Assembly (NCBI GenBank): GCA_036937835.1
Contig: CM072860.1
Span: forward strand, 3,280,501 to 3,344,500
Direction: 5' to 3'
From: Pampus argenteus
Lineage: Eukaryota > Chordata > Actinopteri > Scombriformes > Stromateidae
DNA length: 64,000 bases
A model generated the notes under the pieces. That model saw nothing but the letters and a program-made list of their open reading frames with translations. It made no database searches and had not been told where the DNA came from. The translations under genes were made by a program, and so were the position numbers. Of this stretch, positions 24,218-35,113 are shown in pieces; the first letter of the stretch is position 1, and every line of letters starts with the position of its first letter.

Positions 24218-26110
24218 TTTCAGAGATAGAAGTTGTCCACAAAATTAGTTGTTCTGTGCAAGAACAGCAATAATGTGGTGACTAATGTGACGCAGCTCCT
24301 TTTATTATCGACAGAACAACAGAACAGCCCAAATATGATAATGAGGGGATCAGATTCAATCAGTCATTTTTGGACTGTTCCTCGTGACTCAAACAACCAG
24401 GAAATAACAGAACCAGCAAATATCTTTCTGTCTTGCATCGTCTACTGCTACCCTCCTTCTACAGGACAGACATTAAAACATGAACATTAACAACACATAG
24501 CATATTTCATGTTGACAATAGGAATGAGGAACATGAGGTGGGGAAGACCAAAGGGGATGATAAAGATGTGATGTTGGAATGAGGATGTAGAAAAGAATAA
24601 GTATATACAAGTCAAACCTGTCTGATCACTTGATGGCTGTATGAAAACAGTCTCGAGAGATTGTATTTTTATTTCGGCCAAAATAGTTTAACTTTTCACA
24701 AATTTATGTTCATTAAAACTACATTTGTTATTGTGGAGCAGAAGCTTATCAGTACTATTAAACTGCTGAAGAAGCACGTGCACACTTGTGAATGTAAGTC
24801 TCAGAAGGGTCATCACTGCGCATCAACATTATTTTTTTTAAATGACTTGTTCAATTGTTAGATATTGATTGATTATGAATTGTTTGCCCCCTGGATGCTT
24901 TTCACTGTGACAAATATGTGTAGCTGTAGGTTAAGTTGCAGGGTCACTTTTGAGTCATAGAGCATCACAAAATATCTGACACTGAAAACTGAAAACTGGT
25001 CTGAAAGTCTTGATGTGGGAACAGCTCCTTCTTGCTTTCATAATCGGTTAAGACAGTAATAGGTGTAAAAAACATTTGTATTCATCTTCTGTCGTAATTG
25101 AAATAGTTGTTTTACCATTCCAAACTAAACCATGAGCACTATTAATACAGTACAATTAATCAATCTTGATTTTCTTGGAGTTGTTGCTTTTATTCCACAG
25201 TGTGATGCAGTGAAGCTGTTATCATGTGCATCTGTTTCAATGGGAACAGTTGAAAACAAAAACAAAATCCTAATATAAATAAGCAAAACGTAAATGATAT
25301 CAGGCTAAGTTTCAACAAGTTGCTTCTTCAACAGTTAGATAGAACTGATAAGCTGCTGCTCTACGATAACAAATGTAATTTTTCCCATTAAGTGATCAGA
25401 CAGGTTTGACATACACTTTTCTTTTTCTACATCCTCGTTCTAACATCAAACCCTGCCTCATGTTCCTCATTCCTAACTTCAACATGAAATATGCAACATA
25501 CTTATTTTCCTTGTTCTTGATAACAGCAGTGAAGATTTTTAGTGGAACTTTTCAAAGTTATTATTCATATTCAAGTTTTCCTGGTTTAGTTTCCTGGTTT
25601 GGAGTGCTGAGTGAACTCTACAAATGATAATCATTAAAGGGATCTTCACCTTAAAAAATGAACATATGAATGTTTTTGAAATGTAGAGAAGATCAATAAC
25701 AACAGACTCTAGAACAATAAATTCTGGTAGTGTAATAAATAATATGATGGTTATGATCATGGTCTTGTTTTTCAATTCAAGGAAATAGTTATAATGAACA
25801 GCTACAAAGACTCTTGATAGCGGCTTAGAAATTCAATACTTCTGTTCTGGATTTGGCAGCAACAGAAAGGTTTCTTTGACAAGTATTGCAGTATGAGGCA
25901 GCAGATAAGCATCGACTACACAAGAAAATATTTCCTGGCTCTGTTGTATGCTTGTTTTTGTTTTTTTGTTTGAGTGGCGAGGGACAGTCCCTAAATGACA
26001 TTCAAGAACATGTTCCTGCAACCCCTCATTGTCAGATTTTGGCTGATCCATTAAAGACAAAAAGAGCTGCTTCACGAGAACTGCGGACTCATTTCTACTT
26101 ATCTCTGAAA
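24218..26110. repeat. Inverted duplication forming the shared upstream region of two C1q genes
   Basis: Reading left from 24217 and right toward 26111, matching blocks appear in the same order. 'aagtgatcagacaggtttga' occurs at 25390 and as its complement near 24612-24631. 'ttctacatcctcgttctaac' at about 25425 matches the complement near 24580. 'cctcatgttcctcattcct' is shared too, as is the block around 'tttgagt..cgagg.acagtcc' at 25970 and 24375. The arms lie about 415 bases from the left start codon and 720 from the right one, so the right arm holds extra sequence. The middle (about 24690-25380) has no gene. Confidence 0.7.
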
Positions 26111-28063
26111 ATGGCCACAAAGATAATTTTACTTCTTGTTTTATTTGGACTTGCATCTTCCAAATTTACCTTCCACGAACGGAGTTGTGACCCGGAACCA
26201 GAAAAACAGACACCAACCTTTTGCTCAAATTACAAAAACACTAAATACCTTCGTATGAAACTTGAAGATAACCAAAAAAGGATTAATGCTGTGGAAGGTA
26301 AGACCAAACAAAATCTTGAGACTCTTACGAGTGTAAAAAGGGAACTTGAAGAGATGAAGGTACAAACTGAGATGGAATTCAATGAGACAAAGGCACAGCT
26401 GCAAAAACACAATGCTGACATTTCCAGCCTGAAGAGAGAGATTCAAGAATTGGGCAAATACAGAGAAAGAGTAGGGGGAAACATCACTGAGATTGAAGAG
26501 AGACTCAATGAATCTGAGAGACAGTTGAGGGACAAAAAAGCCACGCTTGAAAATCTAGAGACAGAGACCAAGAGTGCATTCAATGACACACAGAAACTCC
26601 TTAATCTATATAAAAATGGACTGTCCGGTCTTAAGAAGACAACCCAGGAGCTTGAAGACAAAGTTGAAGCCCGACTGGAAGCCACAAAGACAGACCTTGG
26701 AGCTAAACTAAAGAAAATAAATGACAAAAATGAAGGTAACTTTTAAAATGTTTAACATTTATTAATAATTCTACCAAAAGATATGTGGACGAAGCGACCT
26801 ATATTAAAATGTTTTTTCATGAATTAGATGAAAACATTTCCTGAATAAAAATGTAATTTCAATAACTTTATTATTGTTTTAAGCTTTCAGTACAAAACTC
26901 AATGAACAAAAAGCTGAAGTCAAAACATTTAGGGAAGAAACTGGGAGCAAATTCAAGCATGTTGATGAACAGCTGAAAATACAAAACACTACAATCGTCC
27001 AGCAGAAGGCTGACATTGACACCCTCGAGGACAAAACTGCAGGTAGGTGTAAAGATTATTAAATACCCTATACCGCAAAATTTTTGAAAATACACTATAC
27101 AAAGAGACCAGTATATTGCTGATAGTTTGAAAAAAAATTTGAAATTACCTTTTTGAAATAATGATGTGTGTCTGTTGATAGAAATAACAAACAGACTGGG
27201 GTCGCTTGAGATAAAAGTTCCTGATCAAAATAATCTAAAACTGGAGGTGGACAGTCTTAAAGCAGAAGGTAAAAGCAGAAAAGACTCTACATGTAATTAG
27301 TAATAAAGGGTAAAATATTTAAAGTTGAAATAGCTCTGAATTAAACAACGTTTGCTTTCCATTCTTTAGTCGGCGCAAAGGTGGCGTTTTCTGCAACTAT
27401 AATCGAATCTGTTGGTGTGTTCACTGGACCCAAAACTGCCCACACCAGCAGTATTCTGATCTTCAACAAAGTGTTCACAAACATTGGCAACGCTTACAAC
27501 TCTCAAACAGGTATGGTCTATATACTTAACCAATGACGGACCAGTATGAAAATACTGAAATCAAAGTCAAATGTGATACGTGTTAATCGATTGCTCTTTA
27601 GAGTTGCTCTGTGAATATTAACAATACATTTGTCTCGCTTTCTCATCATCCTCGTCCTCGAAACCATATTTAAAAAATAAGAGTACAGAAACAGCCAAAC
27701 AAAAAAAATCTGTGCAATGAATCCAGATTGAGCACTGAGACTTATAATGTGAACATATGATTTGAATCACGTGAAATGACTTCCTCTTTTTCAGGTCTCT
27801 TCACGGCTCCACTGAAAGGGGTTTACCACTTTTCCTTCATGACTTTTGGCTACAACAGCCACACCTCAGGAGCCATCTTGGTGAAAAACGGGAACTACCA
27901 AGTAAGCACCTGGGAATTCAAAGGACTGGATACTAGTGACACCACCAGCAACACAGTAATTCTTGAATTAAATGTCAACGATACTGTCAACGTCATCCTT
28001 TGGGAAGGTGGAAAAATACATACAAGCGTCTTCAGTGGGTTCCTTGTCTTCCCAACATTGTAG
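26111..28063 (+). CDS. Secreted coiled-coil C1q-domain protein, 426 aa
   Basis: Exons 26111-26735, 26884-27042, 27182-27268, 27370-27510 and 27795-28063 join in frame to 426 residues. All introns follow the first base of a codon. It starts with a signal peptide (MATKIILLLVLFGLASS) and a cysteine stretch (RSCDPEPEKQTPTFC) like that of its head-to-head neighbour. A long heptad-rich coiled coil covers about residues 40-300 (LEEMKVQTEMEFNETKAQLQ, then TTQELEDKVEARLEATK). The C1q domain follows, with KVAFSATIIES, NIGNAYNSQTGLFTAPLKG, YHFSFMTFGYN and SGFLVFPTL. It is probably a secreted oligomer held by the coiled coil, with the C1q heads as the ligand-binding part. Several Asn-x-Thr/Ser sites (NET, NIT, NES, NDT) suggest glycosylation. 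An upstream in-frame ATG at 25886 was not used because the signal peptide begins at 26111. Confidence 0.87.
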
Positions 28064-28876
28064 ATTTGGACGAGATGCTTTTTGTCTCATTTTCTTCTTC
28101 CTTCAAAGAATTTTTCTTGTGATATATGATGTTGATTTATTAAGATACCATATTGAAATCCAAAAAATATTGTGTTGTTGGGTATATGATTGTAACATGG
28201 GTTAAATCAAGGGTCAACCTACATTATTTAGCACCTTAATCTATGATTGTACCATACTTGTTGCATTGCATGAGTACAAGACAGAATTCATGGTAGGTGT
28301 AGTGGTCTCCTTAAAGAACAAATGGGCTGTGTTTAATATGGTTACTATGGTTGTAAGATAAGTGGTGAATAATAAGAAATGAGTCTTTTTGATTTACTAT
28401 TGTTCAGAACAAAATAAGTAAAAATAAATTTGTTAACTTTGTGCTTCAGAGAATCATTATTGGCATTTTTCACTATTTTCATAAATATTCTTCTAAATAA
28501 AAATGTCACCTTTCCCCAGTGTGTGCAATTTGATGAAACACAACCTAACAACAAGCAAACACAATATAAACTACACAAATTCAGGTCTTGATACTAAATT
28601 TTGACACAGAACCTCTCTTTAAGACGAGAGCCACAAGTTGCAAATTTCTGACAAATTAGAGTTAAGTCAAATTATGTAGACCCAACTAATATGAAGTGAT
28701 AAACAAGTACTAATAGTATAATTTGTGGAAGTTCACTAATAGATCAGACCAAAAAGTCAAGACAATTAGCATTATTTTCCTATTTTTGCCACATTTTGAC
28801 ATTTAAAACCTTTAATTATTATAACATTTTCTGTCATTGTGTCTAATTGTAATTCACCCCGCAGTCGTCCAACCAG
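28064..28876. other. 3' UTR region between the coiled-coil C1q gene and klhl33-like copy 2
   Basis: AT-rich with no coding signal. The two neighbouring genes converge here, so it probably holds both 3' UTRs. Confidence 0.5.
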
Positions 28877-31800
28877 CTATTGTCTTAAATGTTGGGGCAA
28901 TCGCATCAGACAGGCTCGAATGTCAGTAACAGCCTCAGGCAGTTTTCCCACATTCTCCCATCGCTGTGTGCTGGGATCGAACCGGTGGACCAGTCCGGAC
29001 TCGCTATAGTCATCCTGGCAGTATCCTCCCAGTACATAGATCTTATCCTCCAGGACAGCTGATGCTGCACCCACATGGGCCACAGGCAGTGATGCAAAAG
29101 CAGTCCAGGAATCAGCTGCAGGATCATACACCTCACAGGCTTGTTGGTCAGTGTAAAACTTCTGCAGGTTACACACACCACCAACGACGTAGAGACGCCC
29201 ACGCAGGGCCTCCATACAATGCTGGGCCCGGTCATGGCTCATGTCTGCCAGGTAGGTGGTTCCCACCTCTGGGTGGTAAAGGCACATGGAAACCAGACAC
29301 TTATATTTACAATTGAAACCTCCAGAGATGAAGATTCCTCCATCTATGACAGTGACAGCATGGCCACTCAAAGCCTGGTCCAGAGGCTGGGCAAAGCTGA
29401 AAAGAGCCAAACAAGAAGCATCAGACAAGAATATAGTGGAGCAGTAAAACAAATTATTCTTCAGAAGTTTCTAGAATAATTGTCAGGATGGAGAATTGAA
29501 AGCAAAATATTTTTTATCATTCAGAATGAAACATAGAGACAGAAATGGTGTGTGGTAAAAGTATTGGATTCAAGTCATAACCTGCAGTTGACCCAGAAAC
29601 AGTGGTTGTAAAAATAAAACACCAATCAGCTTTGCCTTGACTGACTGACTGAGCTCAGTCACTATGTGCTATTAGACTTCAAGAGGTGAACCTTTGTCAA
29701 AGTCAAAACATACCAGTACTGCAGGTATAGATTTACAGGTTTACTTCTGTTTTGAAAAGTTGATATTGTGTCAAGCCATCTGTTTCAAGCATTGATGTTA
29801 CCTCCAGGAGTCAGTGTCAGCATTGTACATCTCCACACTGTCTACATTGGTGTTGATCTCCTTATCCCCACCAATGGCACACAGGTGCTCCTCGTGTACC
29901 ACCACTGAGAAGTTACTTCTACACTCCTGCAAGTCAGCCAGCCTCTTCCAGTTGTCCTTCACAGGGTCATAACTTGCATGTGTGCAATAAATGTAAAGGA
30001 AAAGTGAGACCACAGCTGTGCATCTGTTTGACAATCTGAGTTAGGTAAAGTAAGTAAGTATTTGTGCATGGACTGTCTCTCTTTACCTGTAGGTAGATTT
30101 CATGATGTCATCCTTGGTATAGAAGTAACAGCCCCCAACCACATACAGCCTTCCCCTCATTGCTGCAACTCCATGCCTAAACTTTGGCTTTTCCGGCATC
30201 TCACCCAGCCTCCTCCACTCTATCTCTTTTACCAACCCTGTACCACTGCGTAGAGAGTTTGCAAACCACAGCTTCCTGCTAGGTATGCGCTGACCTACGT
30301 CTGGGTTCAGCTGGTCTCCCCCGACCAGAACCAGAGCATCTTTGGGTCGCCTGACACGGCACTGATCCTGGGATTCTGGTAGGCTGAACCCAAATTCCTT
30401 GAGTGCAAAACCGTATAGTTCCAACTTCTTGTTTCCAAAGCACTCCATGCGCAAGTTAATGGCCCTGACCTCCCTAAACTCTCGAAAGGTCATGAGCGGG
30501 AAGCGAACCCCTTTCATCAGTAATGCAGCCTGATCCAATCTTTCCTCAGGGTCAGCCTCCACCCAGGAAATTATGGCTCGAAATACAGCCAACTCTGACG
30601 GTGCGCATAGACCATCACAGCGGAGGAAGTCTAGAAGCTTCTCTGCTTGTAGGTCATGAAACTTTGTAGTGGTTGACACCTCCCAGAAGTTTCTGAGTAC
30701 AAAGTCATTGGCTTCTTCAAGGAGCTCTGACATTCTATAGGCCTCAGCGAAAGAAGCCACATCCAGGCAGGAGCTCGCTTGCATTTCCTGTGTCATGAAG
30801 TCGAGGCAAAGCGAGAGGGCAGGTTGAAACTGAAGCTGGAGTGCCATGCAAGTGATCTCAAAAACACAATCCCAGCTGAGTGGAAGGGTCCCACTGTAGG
30901 AGTAGCTTATCAAAGCATCTAACTCAGAAGCTAACAGGAAGGGAAGGGCAACACAGGTTTGATGGGATTCCCTCATACCACAGGTGAACATGCCACGAAA
31001 GTAGTCACTGCTAGCCGCCAGGATAACTCTGTGAACTGGAGGAGGACAAAAGAAGTCTTTAAACATTGACCACTCTCAAATTATCATCAACGTTACACAG
31101 CAAAATTAGAGTCTTAGGAATGACATAAAGTGCACCAACCATGGAATAAGGTACCATCCACATCCAAAATGATATCACAGCCCACTCTGTCTGCCCACAG
31201 CTGTTCAATGAACTGAAGAGTAATTTTCATCTGTTCTAAATCAGAGATCTGTTGCTCTTTCTTCTTGGGACTTTCACCTTCCTTCATCCTCTGCACTTGA
31301 ATACAAAGATCCAACAACCTACAAACTTCCAGTGCTTGAGCTGCTGCCTTAATCTTGACCACGGTGTCTTTGTTTAAAGTTGTTACAACCCCAGTGTAGG
31401 CAAACTCCAAAACTGCCTGTAACCCAACATGGTCAACCTCTGGACCCAGAGACATGGACCACTTATTGACTCTTCCATTCTCATCATTGTCTGATTGCAC
31501 TTTACTTTTTTCCCTCAGTTGACTCCCAATAAAACTGCTGACAGCTGCCAGGATAGGGGAGTGTACACCAAAGCTGTCCCCATTCTCAGTGCTCAGTGTC
31601 AGGTCCGTGAGAAGTGATGAATCCCGAAATTCCTTCAGGGCTATGAAGACATCTTTTATGTAGGTTTTGCTGTGGTAAGTAAGGACATTATGACCAACTC
31701 TTTCATCCCTTAATGCCTCCGCACTCATATGCTCCTGACTAGAATCACTGCTGTACCTCACCTGGACCTCTGAACCCTCTTTATCTCCCCTACCATTCAT

Positions 31801-31965
31801 CAGCCCCATCCTGGAGTCATTGTAGGCCACAATTCTCCTCAGCTCACACTTGTCATTTTCTATCCCTTCTTCTCCACCTTCTTCAATCTCTCTTTTTCTC
31901 GTCTCCTTCTCTCTCCTCCATCGTTCTTCCCATTCCTTTGGCAGGTAACGCCTAGTAAACTCCAT
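28877..31965 (-). CDS. klhl33: Kelch-like protein with two BTB-like regions (klhl33-like copy 2), 821 aa
   Basis: Exons 31140-31965, 30087-31035, 29802-29972 and 28877-29396 join in frame to 821 residues. Exon number and intron positions match copy 1. The N-terminus (MEFTRRYLPKEWEERWRREK) is charged but lacks the long acidic region, which largely explains the size difference of about 300 residues. The first BTB-like region has SSLLTDLTLSTENG and LEFAYTGVVTTLNKDTV. The second has DRVGCDIIL and HRVILAASSDYFRGMFTCGM. BACK (SCLDVASFAEAYRM) and kelch repeats follow (LVLVGGDQLN, LYVVGGCYF, LCAIGGDKE, IFISGGFN, LYVVGGVC, IYVLGGYC). The second donor-side base pattern of exon 1 (CATG then GTTGGT) is unusual but keeps frame. 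A cullin-3 adaptor role is inferred from the family. Copies 1 and 2 are closer to each other than either is to copy 3. Confidence 0.85.
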
Positions 31966-33157
31966 AGCAGTTTCTTTTTTGATGTTTGTCTCTCAGTGAT
32001 TAGTATAATTACATTTATTAAAACTCAACACTCTTGTCCTGATGAATCTACTACACTTTTTCATATTACCTTTTCAAATCTTTCTCTCAAGCCCAAATCC
32101 TCTTTCTTTCTCAGACTCAACTTTCCTGTCATGTACTCGATATAAACAAGCAGCTATTCATAGCTACTTACTGGGTTAGACAGATTGAGTTTCAACACAA
32201 TCTCAGCACGTACGTCATTGTAACCTTCACTGAAGTAGGAGCAGAGATAAATTTCAACTTTATTTGCCCCACCGTACATTATGATCAAGTTTCAACTAAA
32301 GTAAAAACGTTTTTTTGGCACAGGTGAGGAATGTGAGACTGACTAAGCAGACAGAAGAAGAGGCATGATAGCCAGTAATGATTTCCAGAGTTTCAAGCAA
32401 GGGCAAGAAACATTAGCTATTTCGACATAAATCACAACAACAAACCAGGGAGGCTTGTGACCCAATCATCAACATGTTATGGAAGCAGCTGGGGGCTTTG
32501 GGAGAGAGGCTATAAATCCCACTGAGAGAGCCCTGAAGCAAACAAACAGAGAAGCGTATGAAAATATTATGATTTCAAACGGATCAAATTCAGAGATTGT
32601 TGTTACATACAGATAAGCAATGCAACAGATGTAATACAGGGCATATAGCTGAAGCAAATTGGGGTAAAAATTATATTGGTAAAAGTTTATTTATTAATCA
32701 AGATAGACATAGATCAAGATAAAATAAATTGAAGTATACTAACCCTTAAAAAGAACAATCTTTGCAAATGGTTAGTGGACAAATCTTAGTTAGATTACAC
32801 AAATATAGTATATTAATATATTGCAGCTTTCCCAAACATCATTTTTAAATATAATAAAATCAAAAAATAAAGACAGAATTACAAAAAAGCATAATTTCAA
32901 GGAGTGTTTCAGTGGCAACAGTATGCACCTTCAATACAAGGCTGTTCAATACAGGTGCTGAATGTAATAATAAATTACATGCTTTGTTCAAAATCTGTTC
33001 TGTACTTGTTCAGATTAGATGACAGCTTGTTAATTTGTCACCACATGAGTTCAAAGTACTGAGGTGGAACTTGTCTCCAGACATAGCTGGAAAAGTAATT
33101 AAAGGCACATTCTAAAATAATTACTATTTCAAACATTCACTTTTCACAGTTTCATCC
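31966..33157. other. Intergenic region upstream of klhl33-like copy 2
   Basis: No gene seen. The promoter of copy 2 is expected just right of 31965. The rest is AT-rich with chance open frames only. Confidence 0.5.
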
Positions 33158-34160
33158 TTAGTTGAAGGTGATAAGGTATTCTGGGTAGGCCTGGTCATCA
33201 TGGAAGATCACAAACATGGAGGGCTGCTGCTGATTGTTCACCAAACTCTTGAAGCAGTCAGTGGGGTCAAATGCACGAGGAGGGGGAGCCTTCATAGAAT
33301 GATCTCCTTATCAGAGATCCAGTCTCCAGCCTTAATAATCTCCTCCACAGAACCTTCCAGGACTGACTGACCTTCATCTCCCTGTGTCACCTTGACTCCT
33401 GGAAAATCTTGTTGCAAACTGTGCTCAATCTCTTCCCAGAGGAGGCTGAGCTTGGCCTTGCCTAGTCGACGAAAGCTGGTTTGCTTCTCACTTACACATG
33501 ACCTGTCCTCTACATCCATCAACCTGGCATTCACCTGAGATTGTTTCCCAACCACAATAGCCATCCCAACCTCACTATAAACCTTCACCTCATCTGTGGT
33601 CTGAGATAAGCTGCAGGACCGAAGCAAAGCTTTGACTTTGTGAGGGTCCATCTCGTAGTGACAGAGGTACCGTTCCTTAACACTTCTAAAGAGTTTGTCC
33701 ACCTCAACTTCCCACTTGACTCCATCTCTATCTACCACACCAGGCTGACCTAAGCTCCTCACTATACCCTTCTCTTCTTCTGGGTAAAGCTGAGCAGAGG
33801 AAGCCACTGAGGCGAGTTCTTCCTCTAGCTCTTTCCCAGCCTTGGGACTTTCCTTGAAGTCACAGAGGAGGTAAGTATCAAAATGTAGTTCATAATCTTC
33901 ACCACTTGATGGAGGAGTTGAATCAGGAATGGGCTGCTGGCTCTGCTGTTGAAAAGATACAGTATATATCGAGGCCGATCTTTAAAAGCGATGCTGTAAA
34001 CTTTATCATTTATATGTTTCACTGAGCTGCAGTCGCCGGCTCCTGATTTCCGATGAATATGCAAATAGTTTTCTATTCTCTTCTTTTGTCCTTCATCCAG
34101 ACAGGGACTCTCGAAGAAAACAGCATACTTGTAAAGATCACCAATTGTGTAAACACTCAA
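33158..34160 (-). pseudogene. Broken PARP14-type gene: RRM start, linker and only the tail of the ADP-ribosyltransferase domain
   Basis: Three protein-like blocks lie on the minus strand in three frames. Block 1 (about 33970-34127) resembles the N-terminal RNA-recognition motif of PARP10/14-type proteins, including RKSGAGDCSSV and YSIAFKDR. It stops short of the RRM end. Block 2 (33295-33960) is an open linker with VKWEVEVDKLFRSVKERY and VKVYSEVGMAIVVGKQ. Block 3 (33158-33290) reads PSMFVIFHDDQAYPEYLITF, the hallmark C-terminus of a PARP catalytic domain. Macrodomains, WWE and most of the catalytic fold, including the His-Tyr-Glu residues, are absent, and no start codon was found in the first frame. 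This fits a deleted pseudogene; splicing of a short functional product cannot be excluded. Mono-ADP-ribosylating PARP14 relatives act in antiviral signalling. Confidence 0.65.
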
Positions 34161-35113
34161 ACAGTTTCAATCATCCAATAAAAGTCTGAACATGTTAGAG
34201 AGAAGCTGCTGCTGCCACCTCGGCTCAGGTTGATCTACTTAGCACTTAAAGTACTTCCCTTTCTGCTACTTCTGCACTGCTTTGCAGAAAGAACTGCAGA
34301 TGCTTTTTTAACCCACCACACTTATCTGACAGCTGAAAGTAATTTCCCAATATTTCATTGAACTAAAATTTAATGTATAGACATAATAATGGCTCCAACT
34401 CAGTTGACAGTAAACTGTTCTAACATCTATTTTTTTTCTTCCTCATGTGATGTTTTCCTATTGTCTTAAAAATTCAAGATAAACCAAAGACAAGACAAGA
34501 GACCAGGCATCATCATCATGTCATCAAAATTTAATGTATTTATTTGAAATTACACAGTTTTTATATTATAAATATTAAATATGTTTGTATAATATAACAT
34601 ATGTAACTATATGTTTTTGTTTTTTTTACAATCTATGGTAGGGGAACAAACAGGTCTATTTCAATAAGTTTAAAGTTACTTCATTACAATACTATATATT
34701 AACGCAATTTACCTTATGTAGCTAATATAAATGTAGCCAGTAGAGGAAATCTGTAGTTCAACAGTTTATTCAGAAGTAGAGAAATTATAACAAAAATGTA
34801 ATAATTGTAGATTATATATGACAAAGTATATATAAGAAATGTTTACAAAAGAAAACCAGTAGATTATATGTGTTGAATATACTGTATATATATACCATAC
34901 ATATTAAAAAGATAACTATTATATAGGATATGAAAGAGAAAATATAACATCAACTTCAAAGAATATCAGGATCAGAAGCAAAATAAGATTTTGCTTCTGA
35001 TCCTGATATCATATTATGTTTTATAGTTTACCTTTTCCTGATCCTGCAATCTGTAGTTTAGCAAATCTCATAGTAATCATTACAGCAAGCTGAATACATG
35101 AATATGAATTCTG
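34161..35113. other. AT-rich intergenic region
   Basis: Very AT-rich and without coding signal. A short inverted repeat ('ttgcttctgatcctgatatc' at about 34990, near 'gatatcaggatcagaagcaa' words just upstream at about 34962) forms a hairpin of about 15-20 base pairs. No function is assigned. Confidence 0.5.

Noticed and set aside
25886..26110. Upstream in-frame ATG for the coiled-coil C1q protein
   Set aside because: It would bury the signal peptide, and the same upstream DNA is noncoding in the inverted sister gene.
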